From contig NC_090610.1 of assembly GCF_004359215.1 (NCBI RefSeq), positions 1,367,464 to 1,431,463 of the forward strand: a stretch of 64,000 nucleotides of DNA, written 5' to 3'. The position numbers were made by a program, and so were the translations under genes. The notes beneath the pieces were generated by a model that saw only the letters and a list, made by a program, of their open reading frames with translations, ran no database searches and was not told where the DNA came from. The number at the start of each line of letters is the position of its first letter. The stretch's first letter is position 1. Shown here one piece after another: positions 1 to 11,209 of this stretch. This stretch comes from Bremia lactucae. Taxonomy: Eukaryota; Oomycota; Peronosporomycetes; Peronosporales; Peronosporaceae.

Positions 1-518
1 GAAAAAAATCAAGACAATCACCGACTGGCCAGTTCCAGTCGATGTCAAGGGACTTAAAAAGCTCCTTGGTTTAGCGGCGTTCTTGCACAATTACTCTCGC
101 AATTATGCAGAGATGACAGTTCATCTCTCTTGTCTCTTGAAAAAAAGACGAGAAATTATGGTTATGGAACGCTGATTGTCAGCATTCGTTTGAAGGTATC
201 AAGCAAAGCTTGATGCAATCGCCCAACTTGGCGATTGCAGATCAAGACAGACCATTCCATGTGGTCTGTGACGCCAGCAATTTCGCAATCGGCTGCGCGT
301 TAATGCAATACGATAGAGATAACATTGCGTCACCCGCGGCTGCACGAACCGCAGCCGAAGGCGCAGCACTATTGACACCCCGCATGAGTTTATTCTTCAT
401 GCGATGGAATTCAACATGATGGTTCTGACCCATCAACATATTTTATAAATTACGTGATCACATAGTGACCACTTCATACAATGACAGTCAGAGTGATTGT
501 CGTTTAAGGGAGGGGTGA
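1..518 (+). mobile_element. Ty3/gypsy pol remnant (RT end/RNase H start) joined to the 3' internal end of an LTR-A element
   Basis: Reading + strand, the first 170 bases encode the connection segment typical of gypsy reverse transcriptase (TDWPVPVDVKG, LGLAAFLHNYSRNYAEM), followed by the RNase H start FHVVCDASNFAIGCALMQYD near 255-310. After about 312 the sequence jumps to the region found just inside the 3' LTR of another copy (around 37470-37560), so roughly the rest of RNase H and the integrase are deleted. Several frames are broken. A purine-rich tract (GGGAGGGGTGA) abuts the LTR at 519. On the opposite strand, bases 400-320 hold the start of an antisense reading frame (MKNKLMRG...) that is also present in the copy at 37548. 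Confidence 0.75.
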
Positions 519-955
519 TGTAACGGGGTGTATCGTTACATGAAATTACCACTTAAAGGTTGTTAATTAATATAGTATCTAAACGGCAATAATATTTGCA
601 GGATATTCCTTAATATATTAATATTCAGAATTCTTTTTCATAAATAGGTATAGACCATTATATCTATTTATTCTGCAGACTAATCAGCTGTAGAGATAAA
701 CAAAAGAGAGATACAGATAAAATAAGAATTCAATTGCATAGATTATAATTAAGTTAGCATTTACAAGACAGATAGAAGAGATACATAATTATATTAATAC
801 AGTTTTCATTTTACCCTCTTAAAACTAGTTACCTTAAAGAGAAGTCTTCCTCTGCACGTACTAGTGTACGTGAAATAATGTAAGGCACCACTCGCAACTG
901 AAGCAGTGCGAAGTGGACTTGTACTGAAGCAGTACAAGTCGTAGTGCCCCGTTAC
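519..955 (+). repeat. LTR, family A (3' LTR of the element at 1-518)
   Basis: The repeat begins TGTAACGGGG and ends CCCCGTTACA, a perfect 10-bp inverted terminal pair, and follows a polypurine tract. It is 437 bp long and matches the copies at 35573, 37668 and 60747. The flank after 955 (CAGAC) cannot be tested for a duplication because the other end of the element lies outside the window. Confidence 0.85.
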
Positions 956-1039
956 ACAGACTGCATCTCTGTGAGCATGCAGACGCTCTTGAACCTCTTT
1001 GAGGCTCAACGCTAAGTGTGACAGGCATACCTCGATTGT

Positions 1040-1480
1040 TGGCGTAAGGGTGATGTGATACGCACCAGCGGATAATATTTTCTCATTACTTCTATAATAA
1101 TCTATAGAGCAATATACGTGTCAGCCAACAGATTTAGATCTGGTGGCAGGGTCTATATTGGGGCAATTAGGTTAGTATTTTACACCAAAAACGTTGTTGC
1201 TTAAGGACTTCAAAAAAATTGACGACTCTCTAAATCGAAAATTCTTCCTTTGACTTTAGGAGCGAGGTGGCTTCGCTACACCTGGTAGCCTTTGTAGTCA
1301 ATCTGCGCCTGGGTCGTTATAGACTCTTCTGTGAAGATAAAACCGATTCCAGAAGTGCTTAGTGTGCCTTTATGACTTCGAAACCACCCTTATTAAGCAG
1401 GTTTATGGCCATTTAGCGGCATCCATGCCTACTCGGTATGTTCCAGGACTGATAATAGGCCTACGCACACCCCGTTGTCT
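1040..1480 (+). repeat. LTR-B fragment (to 1280) plus primer-binding site and gag leader remnant
   Basis: The stretch up to 1280 resembles the 3' part of LTR family B, ending GGAGCGAGGTGGCTTCGCTA followed by CA. It is followed directly by CCTGGTAGCC and a leader that matches, with changes, the leader of the minus-strand copy left of 45935 (primer-binding-site-like CCTGGTAACACTCG). This is therefore a 5' LTR, leader and degenerate gag start in + orientation. The rest of that element is not recognisable downstream. Confidence 0.6.
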
Positions 1481-4150
1481 TGAGTGCCAAGACATAGGAG
1501 AGCAAAGAAGTTAAATCCTTCTTCTTGGGATTAAAGAGGCGGGAATGGCCACTTCCGTGCTCGGTGGCAGAAACATAGATTGGGATCCCAGATGCCGCAC
1601 GTCTGTAGACGTCGCTTATTCTACGCAAGATACGCTAGAACAGCAATTGTCTTACGATTAAATCCAGCCTAATCAGGATTGTCGCGTGCATTCATGCTTC
1701 TAATTTCCTCGTCAGGGTAGAGAGACGACTATGATCAAAAGCTGCGAACTCGAACTGCTGCTATGCAGCTTTAACCAACACCAAAGGCAGTTCTGGTAAC
1801 CATATTTATGGAGGGTCTTAGTACGGCGTGGCCAGAACGCAAATTTTCTGGTGCTTGCTATATAATCACCCAGGCTCTCGATAATATCTCACGCAAATGC
1901 CCAAGAAACTTGGTCACTTCAACTGGCCTTTAAGCGAGTACCTTCATGCCAGTGAAATATAGATATACGCCGCAGGCTCTCTTGCCAGTCACCACTAGGT
2001 CGTCCACGTAGACTCCCATCAGTGTGATTGCTGATGTGTCACCATTCGAGTACAAACAACGGTTTGTGTAACAATGTGCAAATTCAAGTCTCGTTAGTGG
2101 TTCAAGTAGAAGCTCCGCCCACAATTGTCCAGCCTGTTTCAGCCCATTTACACTTGCGAAGCTTTGGCGCCATCTCTCACTTGTGTTTAGTGCCCAAAAT
2201 CTTTATTTCAGCATCGTCAAATATTATTCCTTGTGGTACGTGAAGTACAATCTTGAGATCATCCTATTCTTCTGCTTGGATTCGCCTCAAGAGTAATTTC
2301 TGTTGCTTCTGATACCACACCAATAGCTGACAGAACTTCTATAATTCCTTCTACTGTTTGCTAGCATTCCCATATAGTCACCAGTTGCACGCTCCATGCC
2401 TAGATTTTCGGCATCAATGCCTCTTACGCTGAGCTAAAATTAAATATAGAAAATTTTGGTGGTTGTAATAAAGTTATTAAAATTATATTAGAAGCTAATT
2501 ATGAAAAAGAATGAATATTGGCTTTACCAGAGGCACTAGGAACATCTTCATGCCCCACAGGCACACCCCGCACTCGCGCCAATGCTAGAAATATATTTTC
2601 CGTTGTCATTTTCATTACGTTATGGTCAGCAACACCAGCCACGAGCCTCACCTGGTTTTGCTGCAGCACTCCATCCACGTGCCTTTTGGTTTTACATAAT
2701 ACCCATTTTGAATGTAGCAGTTTATGACTAAGTTCTATTGTGTGATCTCCATGTCCCGTTTGCTTTTAGTAAATTGATCTTTGGGCACAATGCATCACGC
2801 GATTCCGTCGCATTTGCAGGTTTTACTGCATCTCTGTATGTCTCCGTGTCTTCAATCAGGCTTACCATTGCGACCGGTACGTGTTTGTACCCCATGTATC
2901 GAGCTGTCATGCGCCTTCAGCCATGTCTTCTAAGCTCAAAGTAGCATTGAGCAGGCTTACGTCGATGACCAAAAGCCTAATGGCACCACAATTGGGATTC
3001 CCAGTCTGCTTTTCAACTGTTGGAAAGCGCTACCGATACTCAGAGCAAACGAAGACTGTTTTCCACCAATTTATCTTTGCATCTTCTCTTGATATGTCCG
3101 AGGTTGTTACACCTCCAGCACCGTTTCAATCTTCACGAACAGTTGCATCAGCTACATTATAACATTCGGGGTATTAGGCCAGCTGGAAATGGCAGCTGGC
3201 CACACTACATGAGTACTTGTTTCTTGATCAAAAGCAAGCACTGGCGAAGTCAGCCGTCTCCATTATTGTTGAGGTAACTATTGCGACAACGATCAAGCAG
3301 CGTTTGCATGTCTCACTTTAGCTCTAGTGCAGCTCCATCGTTGGAGTATTGCAGAAGAAAATGATTCAGCTTGCCGCTACAGCTAGGCACTGCTTTAGTT
3401 CCGTCTATGACCGATTACTCTGTTGAGAGCCCCCAACAATTGCGTGACTTGTACCACAGTATATCGTACACCTCCAGCATCATTTTTATATCAATGCTCA
3501 ACTGAAGCACTTCAGACGCTCATCATACTCCTTCCATCTTGTTGAAATGATTTCTTGCAATACCATCGACATATAGATTTAGTGTACGCATCTTGTATTC
3601 CTCAGACCACTCACCTCCACTTCAACGATAGGCAGCGCTGAGCTCTTCCAGAACTGCAATTTTGAATTATAAATCCGGCTATATGCCCTTTGTGTCTGTC
3701 TTTTTCAAGGGAGAGCTCAGCAGGCAGCTTCATGTCCTTGACGGTAGGCACATTGACGCCAAAGTCTTGATGCGGGAAGAAGTGATGTCTTGGCTGTGCG
3801 TGCGCTTGCACAGCTGGCTGAGCCGTCGGAATGAATTGTTGTTGATTCTTTGCGGCATTTAATAAGGCATTTCTATATCTATCGCTTCATTGTGCAATTC
3901 GGCTCTTGTCCAATTCCGTTCTGCAGCCAACACGTGGCTTAAAGCGCTTGAGCCGCTCCATATTTGAATTTATGGTCCTTGGGAGGCAGCTTGGACCACT
4001 GTGCGTTCCCATGCCAAATTGCACATTAGATTCCTAATGATTATCTCGGGTCGATAAAGATGATCTTTACCATGCCTAAAGTTCTCGTGCTCTCTCGCTT
4101 AAGAATTCTTCGTATTATCACATGTGGTTTCATCGGCCGCATCGAGCCGA
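1300..4150 (-). mobile_element. Decayed Ty1/copia pol fragment
   Basis: On the minus strand several short open stretches read as copia polyprotein: VYVDDLVVTG (the YVDD catalytic motif of reverse transcriptase) near 1985-2015, and TYRDAVKPANATESRDAL followed by LLKANGTW near 2750-2845, the usual start of the copia reverse transcriptase domain. Upstream (higher coordinates) only short pieces such as NLYVDGIARNHFNK are visible. Stops and frame changes are frequent, so nothing here is functional. The limits are approximate. No LTR could be assigned to it. Confidence 0.55.
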
Positions 4151-4739
4151 GAGCACGTAGTGTAGCCCCAGGAGGGTATTCCAGGAGGCTTGGTCTCCTA
4201 ACCTATTGTTGGACGTGTCAAGTAGGATCTTAATGTAAAACTATATGTATTTAAGGCTTATCATCGTGATCATCTTGTATGTCCATTACCTGTAAGTTTT
4301 CATGTAGACCCATTAGGTGCTCGACTTGTTTCACAGGTCGCATTCCTTCAGTATCTCGCCCGGTCACAAAATCGGTTGTGCCCTTCCTCATACCAGTCGC
4401 GTTGCTTCAGCAGAAAGCATTGGGGGCTATAGGCGAGTCATGAAAGGTGTGACCTGGCCTCTATGTTGTTAATGGGCTTTACACGAAGACAGCAGAGTCA
4501 ACAATCATTTATTGCGAGACGCGAAGCATCAGTTATGTCACAGAGTGAAATTAGCGAACAGCAATGTACACTCGTCAATGGAGACTGATAACTTTGAGCG
4601 TGATGTTCGCCTTTAGGCTATCTCATCGTTACATGCTCTTTTACAGCTAGACAGATTGTCTGTTGACGCATTCTATCAGGTATTAAATTCTTATGACTGA
4701 TCTGATATGTGCTCATTTGACCAGATACTGAGTTCTACT
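4151..4739. other. Non-coding stretch, probably retroelement debris
   Basis: I see no reading frame with recognisable content on either strand between the copia fragment and the gypsy reverse-transcriptase remnant. No LTR ends or tandem repeats were found. Confidence 0.4.
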
Positions 4740-5900
4740 TATTATCGCTTCTGGATAAAGTCATCCTTATAAAACAAAAGCGGCACTTAGTGTGTTTAGC
4801 GAATCATCGATCCTTTAAGATCCTACAGATCCATTCTTGCATAGTAAAGGAATATCAAGACGTAGTGTGTCAAGATCCTCTGTCTGTGTTACCTCCTTGA
4901 TAGACGTCTACGTCATGAAATTGACTTGGTTCCTGGCATCAAATACTGCGTTACAGGGCAATGCTCTTTACCAAAGGAACAGTAATTTATCATTAATGAC
5001 TTTTTAGTGCTAAGCACGTAGCTAAGATAGTTAGTTAGAGTAAGTCTCCCCAATCGACACCGACTTTCCAACTGGTAAGTGGCGCATTGTTTCAATAACT
5101 TACTCCGATCACTTTATAAGCACAGGCACCCATTTGTTGGAAAGACTTTTTCAAAAAGATATGGTGGGATGAACGATGTATAGTGCGCTCGACTTAGCTT
5201 TAGCTATTATTAGCTATACACGCGACTCCGCTAGTAGCAGTTAGAACCCCAAGATGTATGTTTTCGGGTGGCTGATGATACCCTACGGGCTTTCCGATGC
5301 CCTGGCTTCTTATAATTGTCTGGTGTAACAAACGTTTCATCCTCTTAGAGGTTATGCACAGACAGATGTTTGTCAATAATCGTGCGGAGCAGTATCGGTC
5401 GAATGATGATAACTACATAGATTATTTAAAAGCTGTGCTGGAACGAATAAGTTGTCCAGCTAAGCTGGTTTTTATTGCTCTTAACACGGTTTTCCAGTGG
5501 ATTGTTTTCTTATAAAAACGTCTCTTCACGGCTAGATTTTAGATGTCGATCTTTCGGGTACTAGACACTAGATTAGACATGTCCACAGACACGATCAACG
5601 CGCACAGCTTCAACATATCTGCAGACATATGGTTAAGCTGAGCGCGCTAATCGCGTCGTTGCGGATATTTTTCAGGGCGCGCTGAAATGTTAAAGCTTCA
5701 ATGCCCAACGCTTTCTGTTAAAAAGTAATGCTAATACAGCGCTGATGTTGCCTCGTCAGACTACACTCCATTCTACATTCTCCCACATCGCACATTCCGT
5801 TAACGCTACCACCAAATGATTTAGAGCTTCAAGGGAGAAAGGTTGCCGGTGGGCTTGCTGATCTTCGTATGCGCGGATGCGCTATCGCGTCAGTGGACAA
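4740..5900 (+). mobile_element. Decayed Ty3/gypsy RT and integrase fragment
   Basis: The + strand from about 4795 parallels the reverse-transcriptase start of the element at 13690 (fragments of the type SSILKDPTDP and IDLVPGTKYC are recognisable with frameshifts). Around 5285-5450 there is a remnant of the catalytic region (PYGLSDAL, then a region matching RGYAQTYFDD in which the DD is lost). After a deletion near 5515 the sequence continues as integrase core (MSIFRVLDTRLDMST near 5545-5590 and SSDYTPFYILPHR near 5757-5800). Many stops are present. Not functional. Confidence 0.6.
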
Positions 5901-7880
5901 TAAGCTGTTGCATGTGGCAATAGTCGCAAGGTTTTAGATGTTGCATAAGCGCAACATATCGACGCTAATCAGTTAATGTACCTAGTTCGATACATGCAAA
6001 CAAAAATAAAGGCAGTTTATATGCGGTTTTATGAGACTATTGGAGCTCTTACGATACTTCTATATATCACTGCTTCGTCTGTAATTCTTATGCCGCTCTC
6101 TTTATTGAGTTGGTCTAACGTTCGCGGAGCTTTCATAAACTTTTGACTTATTAACGTTCTGGGCTCAAAGCCTCCGCGTCCATATGGAGACAGCTAGAAG
6201 ATGTTAAGCGCCTTCGTTTGTTGAGCATCTTCGTCTCCGTAATCTCGGCCTCCGGCTTCACAACTTGGACATGCGCCAGCACAGCTTTTCTAGCCAACTA
6301 AGAGATTCGTCCATAAAAGTGGTTTGATGACATACTCTAGTCGAGCTCTTACAGTCGCAACGATCATTGACCTTGCACTCAGTAACTTTAGAGGCTAACC
6401 CTCCTCCCCAGAGTGGAGCCACGAAGCGCCGTGGGACTGCTCACGGCAAGTAGAGCTGCAACGTGAGGGTGGCGCGCATTATTAACGAAGAAAGGCGTTA
6501 AACCCGTTGACGTGTGTGTTCATCATTATAGAGCGAGAATCTAGCAAGCCGCAGAAGAACTTCTAATTAGTAAACGATGTCGCATAGCTGCAAAAAAACG
6601 TCTTCTAGTAAGCAATTGACTCGTTTAATTTGCTCATCCATCTCTGGATAGGCCACCGAAGACTTCAGCAATGTATTTCCGAGAAGCTCGAACAGATAAA
6701 ATCAGAAAACAGAAGTGAAATGTAGTACGCAGTCGGTACCAATTGACTCCTGAGGACTATGATGACGGTACACTGCGTCGATGAAGTGCACGGCGATGTC
6801 AGCCGCGGTGATTTGCGTCGTATCAGGAATGAATTGACTCACTTTACTGAAGCGGTTGACACTGACCAGAATGTCCGTGCGGCCTTGTCATCGGGTGAAA
6901 GGCCAAAGATGAAGTCCATAGAAATCGACAGCCATGCCTCCGAGGCAATTGGAAGTGCTCGCAGGGGAGATTGCAACGAAGTCAACGGCTTCACGCGCTG
7001 GCAAATACAGTCTCACACCCATTTACGCACCCACTTATACAAGTGAAGGCAGTCAAATCTGCGCAAAACAGCCGCGAATTTTTTTTCGCGAACCAGATGA
7101 CCTCCAGCTAGGAACTCATTACACTCATGAATTATCCGAGCTCGTAGACTAGGATCTTTGTAATCACGGTCCGTGGCGAAACGATCGATACTGTACACCA
7201 ACAAATTTCTGTTTAAACTGTAAAGTGCGATGTGATCCGCTTAAAACGAACACCACCCACTGATGCGTTGTTGGGTGAGCGTAGATACGCGAACATGTCA
7301 GTATAAATGGGGTAGTCACCGTTAGCCGCTACAATCTCATCGTGAAGAGGTAATTCTGGAGCGATTCGGGATAAATCCAGTGACATTCTCGCTATGCATC
7401 TATCATTATCGTCCTATGCATTCAGATGAAGCAAGATTAAGCTAGGATCGAAATCATAACGTCGCGATAGCGTATCGTCAAAAAAAATATTATTGCCCGC
7501 CTTTTAGTGAATGACGAAGTTTTACTCAGACACATAAGAAAGCCAGCAAGCTATTCGTTGCGACATATAGGGTCTTTTCGTTGCAGTTCGCAATGATGCG
7601 TGATCCTTCTGCAGCGGGAAGCCCTGTTTTCCGTGGAGATGCACTCGAAATATGACGAGAGCGTACCACCGAGCCATTAATTCCGTGTTGTGAACGAGGT
7701 ATTCCTCTCGACGGGCTATAGCTGTCGTGACTGATAGATCAGAACTCGCTCATGAATGATAGCACATGTCTCGTTTATGACCGTCGTCGTCAAATTGTAT
7801 GAGTGTGCGACCTATCGGGATATCGTTGGCATCGCATACCACACGAAACGGGTTAGACTCGTCTGCTCTTCTTCACGAAC
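5901..7880 (-). mobile_element. Decayed Ty3/gypsy RNase H-integrase fragment
   Basis: Reading the minus strand from 7880 downwards gives RNase H (FRVVCDANDIPIGRTLIQFD near 7810-7860, then a degenerate KDHASLRTA near 7590), the zinc-binding amino end of integrase (IIHECNEFLAGGHLVREK near 7080-7150) and integrase core (GRTDILVSVNRFSKV near 6840-6890). The order is correct for gypsy pol, but each block is in a different frame with stops between. Below about 6700 the content becomes unrecognisable. No LTR was identified for it. Confidence 0.65.
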
Positions 7881-8060
7881 TCAAATGCGGCCTGATGCTC
7901 GGGACACCACAATCACGCGGCATCTTTCTTTAGGAGTGCGGATAGTAAATGAAAGAATCCGGCGTAAACTTTCGTGTTCTAACGCAGCTGCACGGATCAG
8001 AGTAGCTGTCGGTAATGCAAATGTTTCAGTACACGCTAATGCGTCTACTGAGAGGAATAA

Positions 8061-8160
8061 GTCACCTTCTACTCCCAATAAAGGTGACTAGAATATGTCA
8101 TCTGCTACTGCCATTGTAGGTGACGGTGACAAGTCACCTGCTACATCAATTGTAGGTGAC
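8061..8160 (+). repeat. Three tandem 36-bp units
   Basis: Units start at 8061, 8097 and 8133 with an exact 36-bp period. Each unit opens GTCA and closes GGTGAC, so each is itself an imperfect inverted repeat. On the + strand they form 12-residue repeats (KSPSTPNKGD, MSSATAIVGDGD, KSPATSIVGDWS) with a stop after the first, followed by SGYCEACITRKG. Probably a low-complexity segment of a retroelement or relic protein; no protein could be named. Confidence 0.6.
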
Positions 8161-8199
8161 TGGTCCAAGTCACCGTCATCGAGTGGCTACTGTGAAGCT

Positions 8200-10870
8200 T
8201 GCATCACCAGGAAAGGAGTGATACCACGACCATGCGGTATATTTTTATAAGGAGTGAAGCGGGGCAGTACACCAGTTGCCACTGGAAGGAAGCAGGGCTG
8301 TTTAATAAGGATAAGCGGAATACTTCATCGATGCCTTTTCCGGCATCAGTGGTACACTTGTAAGCGGGCAAAGGATTTCAAACCTTTGTTCCAACCTTGG
8401 ACAGCATTTGTACAGAATTTGAAACAATAGGGCGTGAAGCCTGACTTGACATGTTAAATACTTTCCGTGAACGATTCGGGAAACGAACGTAGTCGGTGCA
8501 TGCTATGCTATAAGTTCCACCGTTTGTCTAGAGAGGCAGGGATTCCTTATCGCTCGATGGGGGACTCATACCCATGCTGTTTTTAGGGTGCAGGTCATAC
8601 CCCTACGGAAGCATATTCCCTCAAAGATCTTCATTGAAGGACGCTCATCTCTTACGAGATGCGTCACCTCCAAATTTTTTCACGAGCGCGGGAAGCGCTC
8701 GCTGTCTGATGGACCCTCTGTCGAGGAGAATGGGTCTCGTCGTACTGTCAAAGGAGACCCGGAACGTCCATCATCAGTTGCGAATGAGGTTACCTACTCT
8801 CATGCGAGGGTGGCTACCCTTGCCAACGAACGAGATAACTCGTTTGAACCCCCTTCACCTCACGGTGGTTCGAGAAGCGTTCATTTAGAGATCGCTTCTC
8901 ACTTCTCGAATCCGTCGATGGATGAGGGGGAATCGGGTTCGCCTCGTATGACGAACCCGTATCAACATCGTGATTTGGATCACACCCTTTATTATTCGAA
9001 GGAGGATATTGATCACGAGCGGTCCCGTCGCCGCGAGTTAGCGGTGACAATTGATAATGTTTTTTGTGGCCAGTTCAGAAATTGTGCGCAAGTTGCGACA
9101 GATCAACTGGCGAACGAAAGGACACACCAGTCCTTTCAAAACGAGCTGGTGACCGCTCGTCAAAAGATCGCTTCCTTGGAAGAAAGAGTCGATCGTCTGG
9201 TTCATGAGAAGCAGACTCTGTCTCGTGACTATCATTCTTTAGTTCGGGGTCATCACACTTTGGCAGTCGCCTTAAACCGTTCCAGAATGATACGGAATCG
9301 GAAGAAGCCTCGTACTGATGGTAAGGACGGAAACGCCCAAAATAAAACGAAGGATGCTTACGCATACTTCGAGGCAGTTCGATCGTGTACGCATTGCCTT
9401 GGCGATGAAGTACACGACACGAACCGATATACCTGGCAAGTAATTATTACTGCCTACATTCGTCACTAAATGTTTTGGTAGGTTTACCGTAGATATTAGG
9501 ACTAGATCGTTAACATTAAATCGAAAGATGTTTGCTCTTCCATTTTTGTCAGAATCTCGTTTCTGTCGATCCACCGCATCAGCGATGGAACCCTGAACAA
9601 AACGGACCACTGCTTCTCTAGCCAGCAGGAATTTCCTGCTGACTCGGTTTTATATTTGTTTTCAGTGCGACCGCTTTGCACCGCGGATATATCAATCTCC
9701 TTTCTAGTTAGAGCACTATTGTTCTTACTAAGTTTGTCCGCTTCAATAATAAATAAATCAACATTCGTATCGTTCCTATTGATCTTACGGCCACTGCGAT
9801 ATGAGCAAGAGCTAGAAAGCTCTTTGCTCGAGCGAGTCTTTTCCCCTTGAATAAGTGTCTTTCTCAAACAAGGTGAGTATACGTTGATGGCGTAAGCTGT
9901 TCACGTAGAACGGTGTGTGCTTCGTAGAAGCTTGTACTATATTATTGATGGCAGATTCTACCATCGGCAAGAACTCGCTCGAACTCGTTAAATAGTGGAC
10001 GTATCCGCGAAGTATCTCGTAAAGGATGCGTTTTGCACGCTCCGTCCGACCATCTTTTATAGGATGATTAGAAGTTGACATCTCCAATTGTGTTTCAAGT
10101 GTTTTAAGGAAAAAAATTGTCAAATTCCGCCGTGAATCTAGGGTCTCGATCTGAGACAAGTTCGCGGGGGAACCCATGGAGTTGAAATATCGTGACAACA
10201 CGGACACGAGCACAGCCTTTGGCTGTGATGGACTCCGGGACTACAGAAAGATGTACCGTTTTGCTGAAACGATCAACAAAACCAAGAATACCATTATTAT
10301 TCTTATGATCGTCGTCGGGAAATCCGAAGACGAAGTCTATATATACGGACGCAGAGGTTGTAACGGAGCACGGGATGAAGCACTGGATTTGATTTGTTGA
10401 CAAACTTTAGAAGCACGTATGTACTTCTGGACGACCTCATACTGGCGCGGCCAGTAGAAGTCGCTGCTTATCGCGAGATTAGTCTTTTCACGTCCACGAT
10501 GACCACTTATTGGTGCATCGTGGCACTGATTCATGACGCGTAAAGGCAAATCATTTTTGGTGATGATGACGACACGAGATGTGTCGCCATCAATGGCTGC
10601 GTAATACAGTAACCCATTGCATGTTGTGTATCGATTTGTTAAATTTATACAATTCGACAATACTCTTAAAAACTGTTAGGATGATTTCTAAGGTAATCCA
10701 TCATCCCTTTAAGAGCCTTATCTTGTTGATAAGCTCTTTTAACGTCGTCGAGTAATGTTGACGACGGGACACTTATTGTTGCAATAGCGGTCTTATGCTC
10801 AGCCGGCTCAAAATAGGTCCGGCCCGAAAGGACATTAGCGACGACGTTAAGTCGTCCTGGTTCATACTAA
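8200..10870 (-). mobile_element. Ty3/gypsy chromovirus-like pol fragment (RNase H end to chromodomain)
   Basis: In minus orientation from 10870 the sequence reads: the RNase H/linker tail (SVPSSTLLDDVKRAYQQDKA, near 10720-10780), integrase zinc-binding region (CHDAPISGHRGREK, near 10480-10530), integrase core (VYIDFVFGFPDDDHKNN and GILGFVDRFSKTVHL, near 10240-10350), then HPIKDGRTERAKRILYEILR near 10010-10070 and TPFYVNSLRH near 9880-9910. The integrase tail follows (HPSFYFGRFRPYHQYE, near 9300-9350), then a chromodomain piece (NHREVKGVQTSYLVRWQG, near 8820-8870). Frames are broken between blocks, so pol is dead. Below about 8800 the content is uncertain. A long antisense frame overlaps the carboxyl end (separate entry). 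Confidence 0.75.
8918..9469 (+). CDS. Possible antisense accessory ORF over the integrase tail of a gypsy element
   Basis: On the strand opposite to the pol fragment there is a 183-codon frame from ATG 8918 to the stop at 9467-9469; it stays open upstream to about 8588 without another ATG. The product is hydrophilic, with a heptad-spaced segment (IASLEERVDRLVHEKQTL, about residues 83-100) and a basic segment (RSRMIRNRKKPR) further on. I recognise no family. An equivalent antisense frame (start of the PSPHGG/SDGPS type) overlaps the integrase/chromodomain region of the LTR-A element at 35800-37550. It may be no more than a shadow of integrase, but the sense frame here is broken while this one is open. 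Treat as a hypothesis. Confidence 0.3.
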   Translation: MDEGESGSPRMTNPYQHRDLDHTLYYSKEDIDHERSRRRELAVTIDNVFCGQFRNCAQVATDQLANERTHQSFQNELVTARQKIASLEERVDRLVHEKQTLSRDYHSLVRGHHTLAVALNRSRMIRNRKKPRTDGKDGNAQNKTKDAYAYFEAVRSCTHCLGDEVHDTNRYTWQVIITAYIRH

Positions 10871-10925
10871 ACGGAAATGTTATACTCCTAGATTTAAGAC
10901 AACCATCACGTGATTCTTTGCGAGA

Positions 10926-11061
10926 GGTATGGACTGTTTACGGCCGTGCGTAAATACGCATGGTCAGTACGTACAATGAACGGTCTATATCTTGAGAGAT
11001 AGACCGTTTATTGTACATACGGACCATGCGTCTTTACGCACGGCGGTAAACAGTCCATACC
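10926..11061. repeat. Palindrome: two 63-bp arms, 10-bp loop
   Basis: Arms 10926-10988 and 10999-11061 are inverted copies with 58 of 63 positions matching, separated by 10 bases. Each arm encodes, reading outwards from the centre, the RNase H segment RPFIVHTDHASLRTAVNSPY of a gypsy element. The left arm joins the minus-strand element at 8200-10870. The right arm starts a short + fragment that stops at about 11062. So this is a head-to-head junction of two retroelement copies, not a mobile-element terminus. Confidence 0.8.
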
Positions 11062-11209
11062 CTAAACTTTGCCAGTGCTTATTTCATGGCAAGGGGTTTC
11101 TTGTTATGCACTGAATAGTTGCGTTCAGCTGGTTGGAGCTGACGTGATTGATAACAGACGACGCGTTCTGCGCTGTCTGTGTCATATTACATTCCGGCAC
11201 AGCCGATTG
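11062..11209 (+). other. Junction sequence before the protease fragment
   Basis: The reading around 11085-11130 (AAGGGGTTTCTTGTTATGCA) resembles the RNase H segment preceding the palindrome arm (KELLAMKYA-type). No intact feature is visible. Confidence 0.3.

Noticed and set aside
8061..8160. CRISPR-like array
   Set aside because: Only three units with no unique spacers, in a eukaryotic retroelement context; units are contiguous.
10926..11061. Palindrome considered as a MITE or terminal inverted repeat of a DNA transposon
   Set aside because: Each arm encodes gypsy RNase H (DHASLRTAVNSPY) and the same segment occurs as plain pol sequence at 19860 and 46560.
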